Numbered from the stretch's first letter, positions 35,141 to 45,502 are shown. The stretch: DNA of 64,000 nt from an uncultured Eubacteriales bacterium (GCA_900315315.1 OMYT01000026.1:1-64000), one strand, 5' to 3'. Program-made: numbers and translations. Notes: generated from the sequence alone by a model not told the origin.

Positions 35141-35168
35141 GAGTGAAGAGTGGAGAGTGGAGAGTGGA
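35141..35168 (+). repeat. Short GAGAGTGGA tandem repeat
   Basis: Three and a half units of GAGAGTGGA-like sequence followed by TTTTTT, between the pseudouridine synthase and tgt genes. Possibly slippage-derived. Confidence 0.55.
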
Positions 35169-35201
35169 GTTTTTTACCTTTGAGGCTCGGGATGATTTTG
35201 A

Positions 35202-36350
<1,149 letters not shown>

Positions 36351-36365
36351 TAAGGAGGTATTCCC

Positions 36366-37001
36366 ATGAAGATTTTCCCCGTAAGCGACCCGTCATTCCA
36401 GAACTACGGCCAGGTGCTGACCGGCTACGACGTCAGCGAACTGCTGGCGACGCTGGACAAGGTGACCCCGCTGCCCGAGGGCGTCGAGTATGTTCCGGAA
36501 CAGTCCGAACTGATGGCCCTGCCGATCGAGAAGGAACTGCGGAACAATGCCTTCGGCGGTATGCCGATCCAGATCGGCTGGTGCAACGGCCACAATACGA
36601 AACTGAACTGCCTGGAATATCACCGGGACAGCGAGCTGAATGTCGGCACGGAGGATTTCATCCTGCTGCTGGCCAAGCGTGAGGATCTCGTGGATGGCGT
36701 GCTGGATACTGACAAGGTGGTTGCGTACAAGTGCCCCGCGGGCGTGCTGGTCGAAGTATACGCGACGACGCTGCACTACGCGCCCTGCAGCGCGAAGAAG
36801 GGCCAGGGATTCAAGGTCATCGTGGTCCTGCCGAAGGGAACAAACCTGGCCAAGCCCGAAATCACTGTGAAGAACGCGGAAGACGAGATCCTGTGGGCAG
36901 CCAACAAGTGGCTGCTGGCCCACGCGGATTCCGCCGAGGCAGGCCAGGGAGCGAAAGTGCTCATCAAGGGCGTGAATACGGATATCGCGGACCTGATCTG
37001 A
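36366..37001 (+). CDS. DUF4867 family protein
   Basis: A protein of 211 residues with MKIFPVSDPSFQNYGQVL at the start and PIQIGWCNGHNTKLNCLEYHRDSELNVG and VYATTLHYAPC segments in the middle, as in the DUF4867 family common in Clostridia. The His-rich core looks like a cupin, and the family may act on sugars, but this is an inference. AAGGAGG lies at 36352-36358. It follows tgt by 15 bases and is probably cotranscribed with it. Confidence 0.8.
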   Translation: MKIFPVSDPSFQNYGQVLTGYDVSELLATLDKVTPLPEGVEYVPEQSELMALPIEKELRNNAFGGMPIQIGWCNGHNTKLNCLEYHRDSELNVGTEDFILLLAKREDLVDGVLDTDKVVAYKCPAGVLVEVYATTLHYAPCSAKKGQGFKVIVVLPKGTNLAKPEITVKNAEDEILWAANKWLLAHADSAEAGQGAKVLIKGVNTDIADLI

Positions 37002-37056
37002 CGGGACGGCATAACGGGAATTCATCCGGTATATACTGACAAAGGAGCGTTAGACC

Positions 37057-38004
37057 ATGAAAAAGATCCTGTCGCTGGCAGCGGTTGTGATGATGCTGAT
37101 CGGTATCATCGGCACTGCCGCTGCCTACGACTCGGTCGAAATCAACGGGATGGTCTACAGGCTTTCCACCACGGACAACTACACGGACCTGGCCAAGGTG
37201 GAGCAGCAGGCGAAATACCTGTACGAAGCGCTGGCGGATCATCCGGAGGTCAGGACATACGTTTATCTGATCAATTCCTCCCGGACGGTGAACGTGCTGG
37301 AGGATGTATCGGCCGTGCCCGTTGTCTATGAAGCGATCCAAAAATACTTTGACAAAAGCACGACGGACTACCTGCACCTGGACTCTCTGGAACAGTATGC
37401 CGAGTATTACTACACGACGGACCATCACTGGAACTACAAGGGATCCTATGCCGGATACTGCCAGATCATCCGGATGCTGCTGGGGCCGGACGAGCCGCTG
37501 ATCGAGCCGGCGGAAGAAGTCACTTTCCCCGTGAAATTCAACGGGTCCATCAACCGGGACCTGAAACTGCAGGACAGCAAGGAACTGTTTACGGTCTACC
37601 GCTTTGACTATCCGGAAATGAAGATCGTGATCAACGGCGTGCCGAAAGCTTCCTACGGAAACCAGCAGGTATATTTTGACGGGAAGTATTCCAGACTGGA
37701 GAAGATCAATCACTACGCGAAGTTCTACGGCGGAGACACCGGGATCGTGCATATCCAGACGGACCGGACCGACCGGGGAACACTGGTGGTATTCTCCAAC
37801 TCCTTTTCCAACCCGATTACGCAGCTGCTGGCAAGCCATTACCATGACCTCTGGGTCATTGATTTCCGGTACTATCTGGCCGGCCAGGACAAGGAGTTTG
37901 ATTTTTCGGAGATTCTGGAGAAAGGGAATGTGCAGGTGCTGCTGCTGGGGGACGGCGTGTTCTTCTCCCAGACAAATCCCTACCACAAACTGCGGCACAA
38001 ATAA
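37057..38004 (+). CDS. Secreted DHHW-family (AlgX/AlgJ-like) protein
   Basis: A protein of 315 residues with a signal peptide (residues 1-23). The TDHHWNYKGSY motif at about 127-137 is the DHHW signature of the SGNH-like AlgJ/AlgX group, which helps O-acetylate exported polysaccharides. VVFSNSFSNPI near 250 looks like the Ser block, and YGGDTG near 230 supports the fold. A related DHHW gene and an MBOAT are nearby on the other strand. It is convergent with the minus-strand cluster; 3 bases separate the two stops. Confidence 0.8.
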   Translation: MKKILSLAAVVMMLIGIIGTAAAYDSVEINGMVYRLSTTDNYTDLAKVEQQAKYLYEALADHPEVRTYVYLINSSRTVNVLEDVSAVPVVYEAIQKYFDKSTTDYLHLDSLEQYAEYYYTTDHHWNYKGSYAGYCQIIRMLLGPDEPLIEPAEEVTFPVKFNGSINRDLKLQDSKELFTVYRFDYPEMKIVINGVPKASYGNQQVYFDGKYSRLEKINHYAKFYGGDTGIVHIQTDRTDRGTLVVFSNSFSNPITQLLASHYHDLWVIDFRYYLAGQDKEFDFSEILEKGNVQVLLLGDGVFFSQTNPYHKLRHK

Positions 38005-38007
38005 GCG

Positions 38008-38907
38008 TTACTGCTCGTAGAAAAAGAGGCCTTCCGAGGTCATATAACCGATATAATCCGCGATGATGTCGCGGATTTCTTTTTCCGCTTCTTCCCCGGC
38101 GAGCGGCGCGAAGACAAAGCCGGGGACGGCATTGACGGCAGCGGGATCCATATCCTGGCATGCGGAAGCGGCCTGCGCGACCGCAGCGTCATCCGTATCC
38201 GAAGAGGCAAAGAGCCAGATGCCGATCCCGTCGCACGGGGGGATATCAAGGTCCGCTGCACAGGGGAGATCCGGGAAGGCTGCAGTGCGCTCCGCCCCCA
38301 GGGAACAGAGGGGAAGCAGGGAAGAATCGGCGACGGCAAGCTGAGCCTCGCTGACGACGGCGGCCAGCACCTCGCCGCTTTCCAGGGCGGAGGGGATCTC
38401 GTCCTCCGGATAACCTTCCGTGAAGACAGGCACGGATTCCGACAGTTTTGTCACGGCCCGGTCGGATACATCCGCGTCGATATGACGGGCAAAGTAAGCT
38501 TCATACTCATGTTCCGCGATATAGGACAGGAGAGACTGCGCGTCGGTGATGCCGAGATCCGCTGCGGCCTGCGCGTTCACGACCAGATACAGCGGGCTGA
38601 CGGCAAGCCTGCACACGGGGCGCATGGCGGTCCGCAGATCCTGAGAGGTATAACCCTGAAGGCCTGAAATGATCAGGGACTGATCCGCGCAGAGCAGGGC
38701 GCCGGGAGAGAGCAGCATGACATCCGCCGCTTTCGGAAGGTCGGCTCCGTCCGTCAGATGCAGTTCCAGGCCAAGGACTTCCGCCGCGGCAGCCGCGACG
38801 GCGGCGCCGGGGGAATCCGGAGTGTAAGGCGCCTCGAGCGAGGCGGCGGCAAGGGCGGAAGCGCACAGGAACAGGAAAAGGAGCAGGAAGGCAAGGAATC
38901 TTTTCAC
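38008..38907 (-). CDS. Secreted substrate-binding-protein-like gene
   Basis: A protein of about 299 residues beginning at GTG 38907, with GGAGG 6 bases upstream. A signal peptide covers residues 1-21 (VKRFLAFLLLFLFLCASALA). The body, with GLQGYTSQDLRTAM, SPLYLVVNAQAAADLG, LLSYIAEHEYEAYF and AAVVSEAQLAVADSS, resembles type 2 periplasmic binding proteins of the tripartite tricarboxylate (Bug) kind. This match is tentative. It is the last gene of the DHHW-MBOAT unit and may deliver or sense a ligand. Confidence 0.45.
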   Translation of the reverse strand: MKRFLAFLLLFLFLCASALAAASLEAPYTPDSPGAAVAAAAAEVLGLELHLTDGADLPKAADVMLLSPGALLCADQSLIISGLQGYTSQDLRTAMRPVCRLAVSPLYLVVNAQAAADLGITDAQSLLSYIAEHEYEAYFARHIDADVSDRAVTKLSESVPVFTEGYPEDEIPSALESGEVLAAVVSEAQLAVADSSLLPLCSLGAERTAAFPDLPCAADLDIPPCDGIGIWLFASSDTDDAAVAQAASACQDMDPAAVNAVPGFVFAPLAGEEAEKEIRDIIADYIGYMTSEGLFFYEQ

Positions 38908-38954
38908 GGCGGTCCTCCATTGAAAACGGGTCGGACGCTGCAGGCGGCAGCGCA

Positions 38955-40349
38955 TCAGAACCTGAAGTAGATAAAGGGATTATAACTCTCCCCGAGCAGC
39001 ATGGCAATGGACGCGAGCCAGATGAGGAACGCGCAGGCGAGGCGGAGCGCGGCGAGAGCCCGCGACCCCGGGAAACGCTTTTCGAGCCATCGGGTCCAGG
39101 AAAGGCAGCCCAGGATTGCCGCGGGAAGCAGGACCAGGGGCGAGAGCGCGTTCGAATTTGACATAAGGAAGGCGCCGGTGCCGGAGAAACCGAAGGAGAA
39201 GGCACCGGACAGGAAACGCCCGAGCGCGGCCAGGCTTTCCGAGCGGAAGATGATCCAGCCGAAGAGAGCGAGCAGGAAAGTGACAATTTGCCGGACGGCC
39301 TTCGGAATACGGCTCAGCACATTGCCCAGCACATGCTTTTCCAGGATCAGCAGCAGGCCGTAATACAGGCCCCAGAGGACAAAGGTCCAGGCAGCCCCGT
39401 GCCAAAGGCCCGTGAGCAGCCAGACAACGAGCATATTGAAGATATGCCGCGCCGTGCCGCAGCGGTTTCCGCCCAGGGGGATATAGACGTACTCCCGGAA
39501 CCAGGCGGAAAGGCTGATATGCCAGCGGCGCCAGAAATCGGTGACCGAATCGGCAATATAGGGGTAATTAAAGTTCTCCGTGAAATGGAAGCCGAACATC
39601 CGACCCATGCCGATGGCCATATCGCTGTAACCGGAGAAATCATAATAAATCTGCATCGCGTAGCACAGCGCGCCGATCCACAGCGCGCCGGCGGGCGGAA
39701 GAGCGGCGGCATCAAAAACCGCATCCGCGACAAGCGCCATCTGGTTGGCGATGAGCACTTTCTTGCCCAGGCCGAAGAAAAAACGGCTCAGGCCCTCGGT
39801 GAAATCGTTCAGGGAGACATGCCTGGCAGAAAGCTCCTCCCGCACGGTTTCATACCGGACAATGGGGCCGGCCACCAGCTGCGGGAACATGGTGATATAG
39901 GTGGCAAGGGAGAGCAGATTTTTCTGCGCGGCGGTCCTGCCGTGATACACGTCAATCACATAGGACAGGATCTGGAAGGTGTAAAAGCTGATGCCGATGG
40001 GCAGGGCAATCTGCAGGGCGGGAAGATGCAGGGAGAAGAGGGAGTTGAGGCTCGAAAGGAAGAAACCGGCGTATTTGAAGTACCCGATCGCGCCGAGGTT
40101 GAAGATCAGCGCGAGGACGAGCAGCCCTTTCTTTCGGCCGGGGAAACGCGCCATGCCGAGACCGACCAGATAATTCAGCAGGATGGAGGCGATCATGAGC
40201 AGCACATAGACGGGCTCGCCCCAGGCGTAAAAGACCAGCGAGAAGAGACAGAGCACCGCGTTCTTTGCCCTGATGCCGGGCAGGAGGAAATAAAAAAGCA
40301 GCACAAGCGGCAGGAAGATGAACAGGAAGGTCAGGCTTGAAAAGACCAT
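38955..40349 (-). CDS. MBOAT-family O-acyltransferase (AlgI/DltB-like)
   Basis: A protein of 464 residues with about ten membrane helices. The catalytic His lies in LTGLWHGAAWTF, and DFWRRWHISLSAWFREYVYIPLGG is the conserved cytosolic motif of AlgI-type MBOATs. These enzymes move acyl groups across the membrane to cell-surface polymers. Its ATG overlaps the stop of the upstream DHHW gene (ATGA), so both are coupled. The acceptor is probably a polysaccharide or teichoic acid-like polymer. Confidence 0.9.
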   Translation of the reverse strand: MVFSSLTFLFIFLPLVLLFYFLLPGIRAKNAVLCLFSLVFYAWGEPVYVLLMIASILLNYLVGLGMARFPGRKKGLLVLALIFNLGAIGYFKYAGFFLSSLNSLFSLHLPALQIALPIGISFYTFQILSYVIDVYHGRTAAQKNLLSLATYITMFPQLVAGPIVRYETVREELSARHVSLNDFTEGLSRFFFGLGKKVLIANQMALVADAVFDAAALPPAGALWIGALCYAMQIYYDFSGYSDMAIGMGRMFGFHFTENFNYPYIADSVTDFWRRWHISLSAWFREYVYIPLGGNRCGTARHIFNMLVVWLLTGLWHGAAWTFVLWGLYYGLLLILEKHVLGNVLSRIPKAVRQIVTFLLALFGWIIFRSESLAALGRFLSGAFSFGFSGTGAFLMSNSNALSPLVLLPAAILGCLSWTRWLEKRFPGSRALAALRLACAFLIWLASIAMLLGESYNPFIYFRF

Positions 40350-41542
40350 CAGGCTCCGCCCCCTTCCGCATCGCCGCCCGGGAGGAAGAGACGGATGTCG
40401 CCCAGCAGGAGCACGGTATCAATGTCGTGCGCCTTCACATAGGCGGAGAGATCAAAGGCCTGACCGGCATACGATTCGTAATACCGCAGGTCGATGACCC
40501 GGGTTTCATCAAAATGGGAAGCGATCAGCGCGTTGATCGGATTGGAATAGGAAGAGGCGATCAGCAGCAGCCGGCCCCGCCCTTCCGTACCGAAATCATA
40601 GACGATCTCCCCGTAGTCTCCCCCGTAGCAGTTGGCATAATGATTGGTAAGCGGTTCGGAGGGAAAACGGCCGGACAGGTATGCCTTCAGCTTTCCGTAG
40701 GTGCCGCGCTTGCCGTTCAGGGTGACGGTATATTTAGGCAGATCAAAGGAACGGACGACAAAATGTTCGTCAGCCCGCAGGGATTTGGTAATCCGCGCGT
40801 AGGAACCGTTGAAGATCGCATCGGTTTCCAGACGATCGCCCGGACCGACGGGCGTTTCATCCGGCTTCAGCAGGTTCAGGATCTCCGTATACCCGCGGTA
40901 GAACCCCTGATCGTTCCAGTGATGGTCGGTCTGGTAGAACCAGCGGCAATAATCTTCATAGCCGTCCGAAGCAAAGCAGGCGGCGCCGTCCAGCGAGAAG
41001 AAGGAACGAATCCAGTCATATATCCGATTGCTGTCCTCCGGACGGTCAAAGTCCGTGACGCGGGAGTTGTTGATGAAGTACAGGTATCGTTTGACACCTT
41101 CCAGGCTGTTGAAGGACGCGGCGAAAGCGGCCGCCTCCGACGCGCCGGCTTCATAGTCCTGCAGTTTTTCAACGATCCGGTGCTCATCTCCCTGATACGC
41201 AAAGTATCCCTCCGTGATCTGGGTATAGCCGCTACGCAGGGAAGGATTGAGACGGCAGAGCAGATTCTGCCCGCCGGTCAGAACGGATGCCTGCGCGCCC
41301 TTCACGAAGGAACGGACTTCCTCGGAAAAGAGAAGCTGATCTCCCGCGGCTTTTTCGAGGTCATCCTGAAACGCGCCGGAGAGAAAAGACCCGGCGGAAA
41401 GAGCGGGCAGCCGGGCCAGCGTTCGGTTTTCCGTTTCGGAAACATCTTTTTGCCCGAGAAAGGGAACGAGCCAGAATAAAAGGAGGGAGGCTGCGGACAG
41501 GATTAAAAAGCAGATCTGCAGCGCCTTTTTCTGCTTTTTCAT
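40349..41542 (-). CDS. DHHW-family (AlgJ-like) membrane-anchored protein
   Basis: A protein of 397 residues. One N-terminal membrane helix (residues 7-30; ALQICFLILSAASLLLFWLVPFLG) anchors an outer SGNH-like domain with TDHHWNDQGFYRGY near 190 and the SSYSNPI serine block near 345. It probably works with the adjacent MBOAT as its extracellular acetyltransferase partner. I chose the ATG at 41542, with GGGAGG 10 bases upstream. The DHHW protein at 37057 is a second paralogue on the other strand. Confidence 0.85.
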   Translation of the reverse strand: MKKQKKALQICFLILSAASLLLFWLVPFLGQKDVSETENRTLARLPALSAGSFLSGAFQDDLEKAAGDQLLFSEEVRSFVKGAQASVLTGGQNLLCRLNPSLRSGYTQITEGYFAYQGDEHRIVEKLQDYEAGASEAAAFAASFNSLEGVKRYLYFINNSRVTDFDRPEDSNRIYDWIRSFFSLDGAACFASDGYEDYCRWFYQTDHHWNDQGFYRGYTEILNLLKPDETPVGPGDRLETDAIFNGSYARITKSLRADEHFVVRSFDLPKYTVTLNGKRGTYGKLKAYLSGRFPSEPLTNHYANCYGGDYGEIVYDFGTEGRGRLLLIASSYSNPINALIASHFDETRVIDLRYYESYAGQAFDLSAYVKAHDIDTVLLLGDIRLFLPGGDAEGGGA

Positions 41543-41582
41543 GCTGCCCATGCCTCCCGGAATCACTCAAAAGTTGCTTCTT

Positions 41583-41611
41583 TTTATATCATATTTTTCC
41601 GCCGATGTACA
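41583..41611 (-). promoter_or_regulatory. Possible promoter for the DHHW-MBOAT unit
   Basis: On the minus strand, TGTACA (41606-41611), a 17-base spacer and TATAAA (41583-41588), upstream of the DHHW start. Confidence 0.45.
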
Positions 41612-41648
41612 GTCTTCCCTTGATCTTCGGTGTGCCGGGGATTTGCGG

Positions 41649-43148
41649 TTACAATCCGTACAGTTCACCGAATTTTCGTTTCAGGTAAAGCGTATACACC
41701 GCTGCGTCCGGTTCTCCGCCCATGGCGGCCGGCAGCAGATCCTGCGGCTTTTTCAGGCTTCCGTACTGATGAATTTTCTCTGTCAGCCAGGCGGTTACGG
41801 GGGAAAGATCACCCCGGGCGACGGTGCCCCATACATCCACGCTCTTTTCCATTTCGCGCAGCATCTGTACGCCGTAGGCGCTGCCCAGGGCATAGCTGGG
41901 AAAATAGCCGATCCCGCCGAAGGACCAATGGCTGTCCTGCAGGCATCCGCGCCGGTCATCCGGCACATCCACGCCCAGGACATCCCTGTAAAGCCGGTTC
42001 CATTCCCCGGGAATGTCCTGCACCTTCAGGTCTCCGCCGATCATCGCCCTTTCCAGCTCATAGCGGATCATGACGTGCAGGGAATAGGTCAGTTCATCCG
42101 CTTCCGTGCGGATCAGGGACGGTTTTGAGAGGTTGACGGCGGAATAAAGCTCCTCTTCCGTGACGCCTTTCATCTGTTCCGGGAAGACGTCCTTCATGAT
42201 TTTCAGCAGCGGCGAACAGAAGGCGCGGCTGCGGCCGATCAGGTTCTCATAGAAGCGGGACTGGCTTTCGTGGACGCCCATGGTGACGCCGCCGGAAAGG
42301 CAAGTGAACTGCAGATCATCCCGGACGTCCAGCTCATACAGCGCATGGCCGCCCTCATGAATGACGCTGAACATGCTGGAAAAGGGATCCTCCTCATGAT
42401 AATGGGTGGTGATGCGGATGTCCCACTTGTTTGTTCCGTTGGTAAAGGGATGCTCAGTTTCGCCCAGGGTACAATTCAGGGGATCAATGCCTTCCAGCGC
42501 CATGATCTTTTCGGAGAAGAGGCGCTGGCGGTCAACCGGCCAGGAGCTTTTCAGAAAGGCCGGGACAGGTTTTTCCCTTGCCGCCACTTCCCGGATAACC
42601 GGGGACAGATCTTCCCGCAAAATGCGGAAAAAAGGGTCCAGCCCTTTCATCGTCGCGCCTTTTTCATACTCATCCAGCAGGACGTCGTAGGCGGGCTTTT
42701 CCGGGGCTTTGAGGGAAGCATAGCGCCGGCGGGCGGCGACGATCCTTTCCAGGTACGGTTCAAAGAGTTTCCAGTCACTTTTTTCCTTAGCATCGTGCCA
42801 GACGGCGGAGGCTTCATTTGTCAGCTCCTGCCAGGCGACATATTCTTCCATGGGCAGGACGTGGAGGGTATCATATTGCTCTTTGAGTACTTCCGCCCGG
42901 CGGAAGGTGACCTCATCGGTGCCATCCCTGTGCTGCAGGATGGTCTCCAGAACCTCCCCGGTTTCCGGATTAACCAGCTGCCTGTATGTCAGTTCACCCA
43001 GATAAGCCAGCGCTTTGCCACGGCCCTTCCAGGAATTCTTCGGCGCGACGGTATCCCCGTCGGTATAGAGGATGCTCTGGGCATGGTTCAGAGCATAGGC
43101 GGCTTTCTCCAGCTCGTTCAGTTTTTCGACAGCCTCGGATAATGTCAT
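41649..43148 (-). CDS. Carboxypeptidase M32 (thermostable Taq-type)
   Basis: A protein of 499 residues. The zinc motif HEGGH (His264, Glu265, His268) and GVHESQSRFYEN (third ligand Glu near 294) define peptidase family M32, which trims amino acids from peptide C-termini. The family is intracellular and about 500 residues, as here. No signal peptide is present. The gene stands alone: its start is about 140 bases from the tRNA gene on the other strand. Confidence 0.92.
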   Translation of the reverse strand: MTLSEAVEKLNELEKAAYALNHAQSILYTDGDTVAPKNSWKGRGKALAYLGELTYRQLVNPETGEVLETILQHRDGTDEVTFRRAEVLKEQYDTLHVLPMEEYVAWQELTNEASAVWHDAKEKSDWKLFEPYLERIVAARRRYASLKAPEKPAYDVLLDEYEKGATMKGLDPFFRILREDLSPVIREVAAREKPVPAFLKSSWPVDRQRLFSEKIMALEGIDPLNCTLGETEHPFTNGTNKWDIRITTHYHEEDPFSSMFSVIHEGGHALYELDVRDDLQFTCLSGGVTMGVHESQSRFYENLIGRSRAFCSPLLKIMKDVFPEQMKGVTEEELYSAVNLSKPSLIRTEADELTYSLHVMIRYELERAMIGGDLKVQDIPGEWNRLYRDVLGVDVPDDRRGCLQDSHWSFGGIGYFPSYALGSAYGVQMLREMEKSVDVWGTVARGDLSPVTAWLTEKIHQYGSLKKPQDLLPAAMGGEPDAAVYTLYLKRKFGELYGL

Positions 43149-43245
43149 GGTTTTTCACACTCCTTGCAGGCATTTTATCACAGCAGAAAGAGATTGGAAA
43201 CGGGAACATTTTTGCTGCCGGGCACAAAGCGGGAGAAAAAAAGTC

Positions 43246-43274
43246 TTTACAAAGCCGGCCGGTTATGATAAAAT
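43246..43274 (+). promoter_or_regulatory. Promoter of the tRNA-Ala gene
   Basis: TTTACA (43246-43251), a 17-base spacer and TAAAAT (43269-43274), 11 bases before the tRNA. Confidence 0.7.
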
Positions 43275-43285
43275 ATCCGCTGTTC

Positions 43286-43358
43286 GGGGCATTAGCGCAG
43301 TTGGTAGCGCACAACACTGGCAGTGTTGGGGTCAGGAGTTCGAATCTCCTATGCTCCA
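43286..43358 (+). tRNA. tRNA-Ala (anticodon GGC)
   Basis: A 73-base cloverleaf. The acceptor stem pairs GGGGCAT with ATGCTCC and includes the G3-U70 pair that identifies alanine tRNAs. The anticodon loop is CTGGCAG (anticodon GGC). The T-arm is AGGAG-TTCGAAT-CTCCT, with a discriminator A. CCA is not encoded. Its 3' half is the core of the attachment site used by the integrated element; the gene remains complete after insertion. Confidence 0.95.
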
Positions 43359-43359
43359 C
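43322..43359 (+). repeat. Left attachment site repeat (attL)
   Basis: 38 bases from AGTGTTGGGG to GCTCCAC, identical to 56497-56534. It includes the anticodon-stem side, T-arm and acceptor 3' strand of the tRNA. Confidence 0.92.
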
Positions 43360-43361
43360 AT

Positions 43362-43403
43362 CTCTGGAAGCATTGATTTATAAAGCTTCCAGAGTTTTTA
43401 TTT
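43362..43403 (+). terminator. Terminator after the tRNA gene (element side)
   Basis: Perfect 10-bp arms CTCTGGAAGC and GCTTCCAGAG, then TTTTTATTT. It was brought in by the element and terminates the tRNA transcript. Confidence 0.85.
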
Positions 43404-43494
43404 GCATGGAGACTCCAAATTCCGCTACATTTTGGCTTGTATGGACGACTCTCAACCCTTTGAGTCATAAGGGATTGAGCGCATCTACATTTTT

Positions 43495-44559
43495 CTACAT
43501 ATTGGTAAGAATTTCTGCCATTTTTCCAGACAATTCAAGGACTTTATCATCTTGAGCGTGTGCATAAGTATTCAAGAGCGTGAATACATCCGCGTGACCG
43601 GAAATGCCTTGAATGGTTTTGAAGTCCGTTGTTGCGCCAACAGCGTATGTTAGGTAACTATGGCGCAGAACATGGGGAGTTGCACCATGCATTTCTATTG
43701 TTTTTTGGATTCTTTTCCACATAGCACGATACGCCGAAGCAGTGAGGGGGTTCTCTCCACCGATGATATAACCTGATTCTTCAAAGGGCAAAAGCACTTT
43801 CTGAAGCGGTTTAATCAGCGGAATGGAGCGAATCCCTGCTTTTGTTTTTGGAGTAGTGACTTCAGGAGTGTTCCGTTGTGGGTGCGTAACATTTCTTTTT
43901 ACATGAATCATGCCATGATGAATGTCTTCCCATCGCAAACCAAGAACCTCCCCGCGTCTCATCGCGGTAAAGAGGCAGAGTGCAAGGAACCTTCTATCTT
44001 TCGGTTCCAGCATCCATAAATGTGAGATAATATCATGAAAATGCTCAAGCGGTAAGGCAAATCTGGTTTTGCGCTTTACAGAGGGGATTTCAACATCAAG
44101 ATTTGAACATGGATTTTTGGTAATCAGTGAATCGCTAATAGCATATTTGAAAATTTGAGACAGAACACCCTTCGTTTCCTTCAGGGTTTTTTCGGACAGA
44201 TTCTTGTATTTGTCCAGAAGCGCCTGAATATCTGATGAAGTAATTGCTGATATCAGTTTATTACCAAGGTTAGGGATGACGTAGTTATCAAGGCGTTTCT
44301 GGTAGGTGACTTTAGTATTTTCCTTGATTTTCCTCTTACGATTGAGCCATTCTATAGCATAATCCTTAAGATAGACGCCTTCTGAAGTAGAAAGAACAGA
44401 TTGGATTGGAGGCAGGAATTCACGAATGCGGCCGCACTCAATGAATGTTTGAACGATTTTTTCATTCATTTCCTCCTGATTTCTCGCCTTCAACATTCTT
44501 GCAATTGGAGTTCCGTCAGTTTCAAAACCAACGATAATACGGCGTTGTTCAATACCCAT
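43495..44559 (-). CDS. int: Tyrosine recombinase / integrase
   Basis: A protein of 354 residues. It has a SAM-like core-binding domain (about 55-160; YLKDYAIEWLNRKRKIKENT) and a catalytic domain with the first Arg in AMRRGEVLGLRWED, a Lys in KTKAGIRSIPL, HVLRHSYLT (His-x-x-Arg), GHADVFTLLN and the final Tyr in NTYAH. It should integrate and excise the element at the tRNA. The ATG at 44559 has GAAAGG upstream; a longer in-frame start 37 codons earlier has none. It ends in TAG; reading through it would add 9 residues to a TGA at 43465-43467. Confidence 0.92.
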   Translation of the reverse strand: MGIEQRRIIVGFETDGTPIARMLKARNQEEMNEKIVQTFIECGRIREFLPPIQSVLSTSEGVYLKDYAIEWLNRKRKIKENTKVTYQKRLDNYVIPNLGNKLISAITSSDIQALLDKYKNLSEKTLKETKGVLSQIFKYAISDSLITKNPCSNLDVEIPSVKRKTRFALPLEHFHDIISHLWMLEPKDRRFLALCLFTAMRRGEVLGLRWEDIHHGMIHVKRNVTHPQRNTPEVTTPKTKAGIRSIPLIKPLQKVLLPFEESGYIIGGENPLTASAYRAMWKRIQKTIEMHGATPHVLRHSYLTYAVGATTDFKTIQGISGHADVFTLLNTYAHAQDDKVLELSGKMAEILTNM

Positions 44560-44689
44560 TTTTTTCCTTTCCACTTCAGCCGTATAATCTGTGCGGTTAT
44601 CAAGGTTCAAATCCGCATCTGCGGACAACATTATTATATCTATTAACAAGAAACCATCAAGATGGTGCAAGAATCTTCATCATTAGAAC

Positions 44690-44902
44690 ACTTATAAGCA
44701 ACTTTTAACATCTTTAGACCAACTATCAGAGATATCAATTATTATTGTCTAACTAATCAGTATCTACAGAAAGATGGGAAAAGCACAAATACATTGTTTA
44801 TCAATACATAAGCAACATTCCGACATCTAAGTCATATCTCACACAAGAGTGAAGCAAATGCCTTATATATCAATGCATATGGAGACATTCTGACATCTAA
44901 GT
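44690..44902 (+). repeat. Three imperfect direct repeats in the integrase upstream region
   Basis: Related copies of ATAAGCAACATTCCGACATC lie at about 44690-44717, 44801-44832 and 44870-44902. The two right copies share TATCAATRCATA and GACATCTAAGT. They sit in a gap (44560-45031) without a gene, between divergent transcripts. They could be integrase arm sites, iterons of a replication origin or regulator operators. Confidence 0.6.
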
Positions 44903-44909
44903 TAGACTA

Positions 44910-44938
44910 TTGTAATGCACAATAATCAAAGGTATAAT
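44910..44938 (+). promoter_or_regulatory. Promoter of the rightward element genes
   Basis: TTGTAA (44910-44915), a 17-base spacer and TATAAT (44933-44938), directly right of the last direct repeat. Confidence 0.75.
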
Positions 44939-45031
44939 GCAGATGCAGGGTGAGAGAAGCGGAAACAAATCGAAACCCGAGCAAAATAATAAGCGGAAGG
45001 AAAACCGCATGAAACCAGAAAGGACATTATT

Positions 45032-45442
45032 ATGAAAAAGAATGCGAACCATGAAATTAAGCACAACGACAGAAAGATCATTGTGACCAAGAAATTCATG
45101 AAGGCAGCAAGCGTTATGGGTACACCGGAGTACAAAGAACTGAAGGAATTGTTGAAGGAAAACCCCGGTTTCACTCTGGAAGAGCGGATAATCCGTCAGA
45201 AAACAACAAAAACGACTTACCGTGAACTTACTTATCCGGTAATGCAGAGCATCATCGAGGATGAATACAAGGATGATGAGGAGATGAAAGTGAAAAAGAT
45301 TGCTGAATTTGAAGAAATCCAAGCATTGTATGCATTCAATAAGGCCACAATGTACGGCCATGTTAAGGCGTGGTTCGTGAAGAATTATAAGCAGGCATAC
45401 CTTGATAGATATTGCAGTAGAGCAAATAATCCGGCCGCATAA
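45032..45442 (+). CDS. Element protein of unknown function, first of a paralogous pair
   Basis: A protein of 136 residues, strongly charged (Lys/Glu-rich). The first 35 residues (MKKNANHEIKHNDRKIIVTKKFMKA) match the start of the next gene product (MKKNAPYEINWATNTITVSKRFMEA). In the middle a EERIIRQKTTKTTYRELTY segment, and near the end ATMYGHVKAWFVKNY, resemble ISVREIRRKKTGPMWSTERM and SRAMKWGWFKKTF of the paralogue. No known domain is recognised. It is the first gene of the promoter at 44910, with AAAGGA before the ATG. Confidence 0.65.
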   Translation: MKKNANHEIKHNDRKIIVTKKFMKAASVMGTPEYKELKELLKENPGFTLEERIIRQKTTKTTYRELTYPVMQSIIEDEYKDDEEMKVKKIAEFEEIQALYAFNKATMYGHVKAWFVKNYKQAYLDRYCSRANNPAA

Positions 45443-45502
45443 CTGCTGATTTATCCGATGATACGGGTAGGCTTCCCTTGAACAGCCAGAAAGGATGAGA
45501 AA

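Noticed and set aside
43465..43494. Read-through extension of the integrase beyond its TAG as proof of recoding
   Set aside because: Only nine residues would be added and they overlap an inverted repeat; this TAG is more simply the normal stop.
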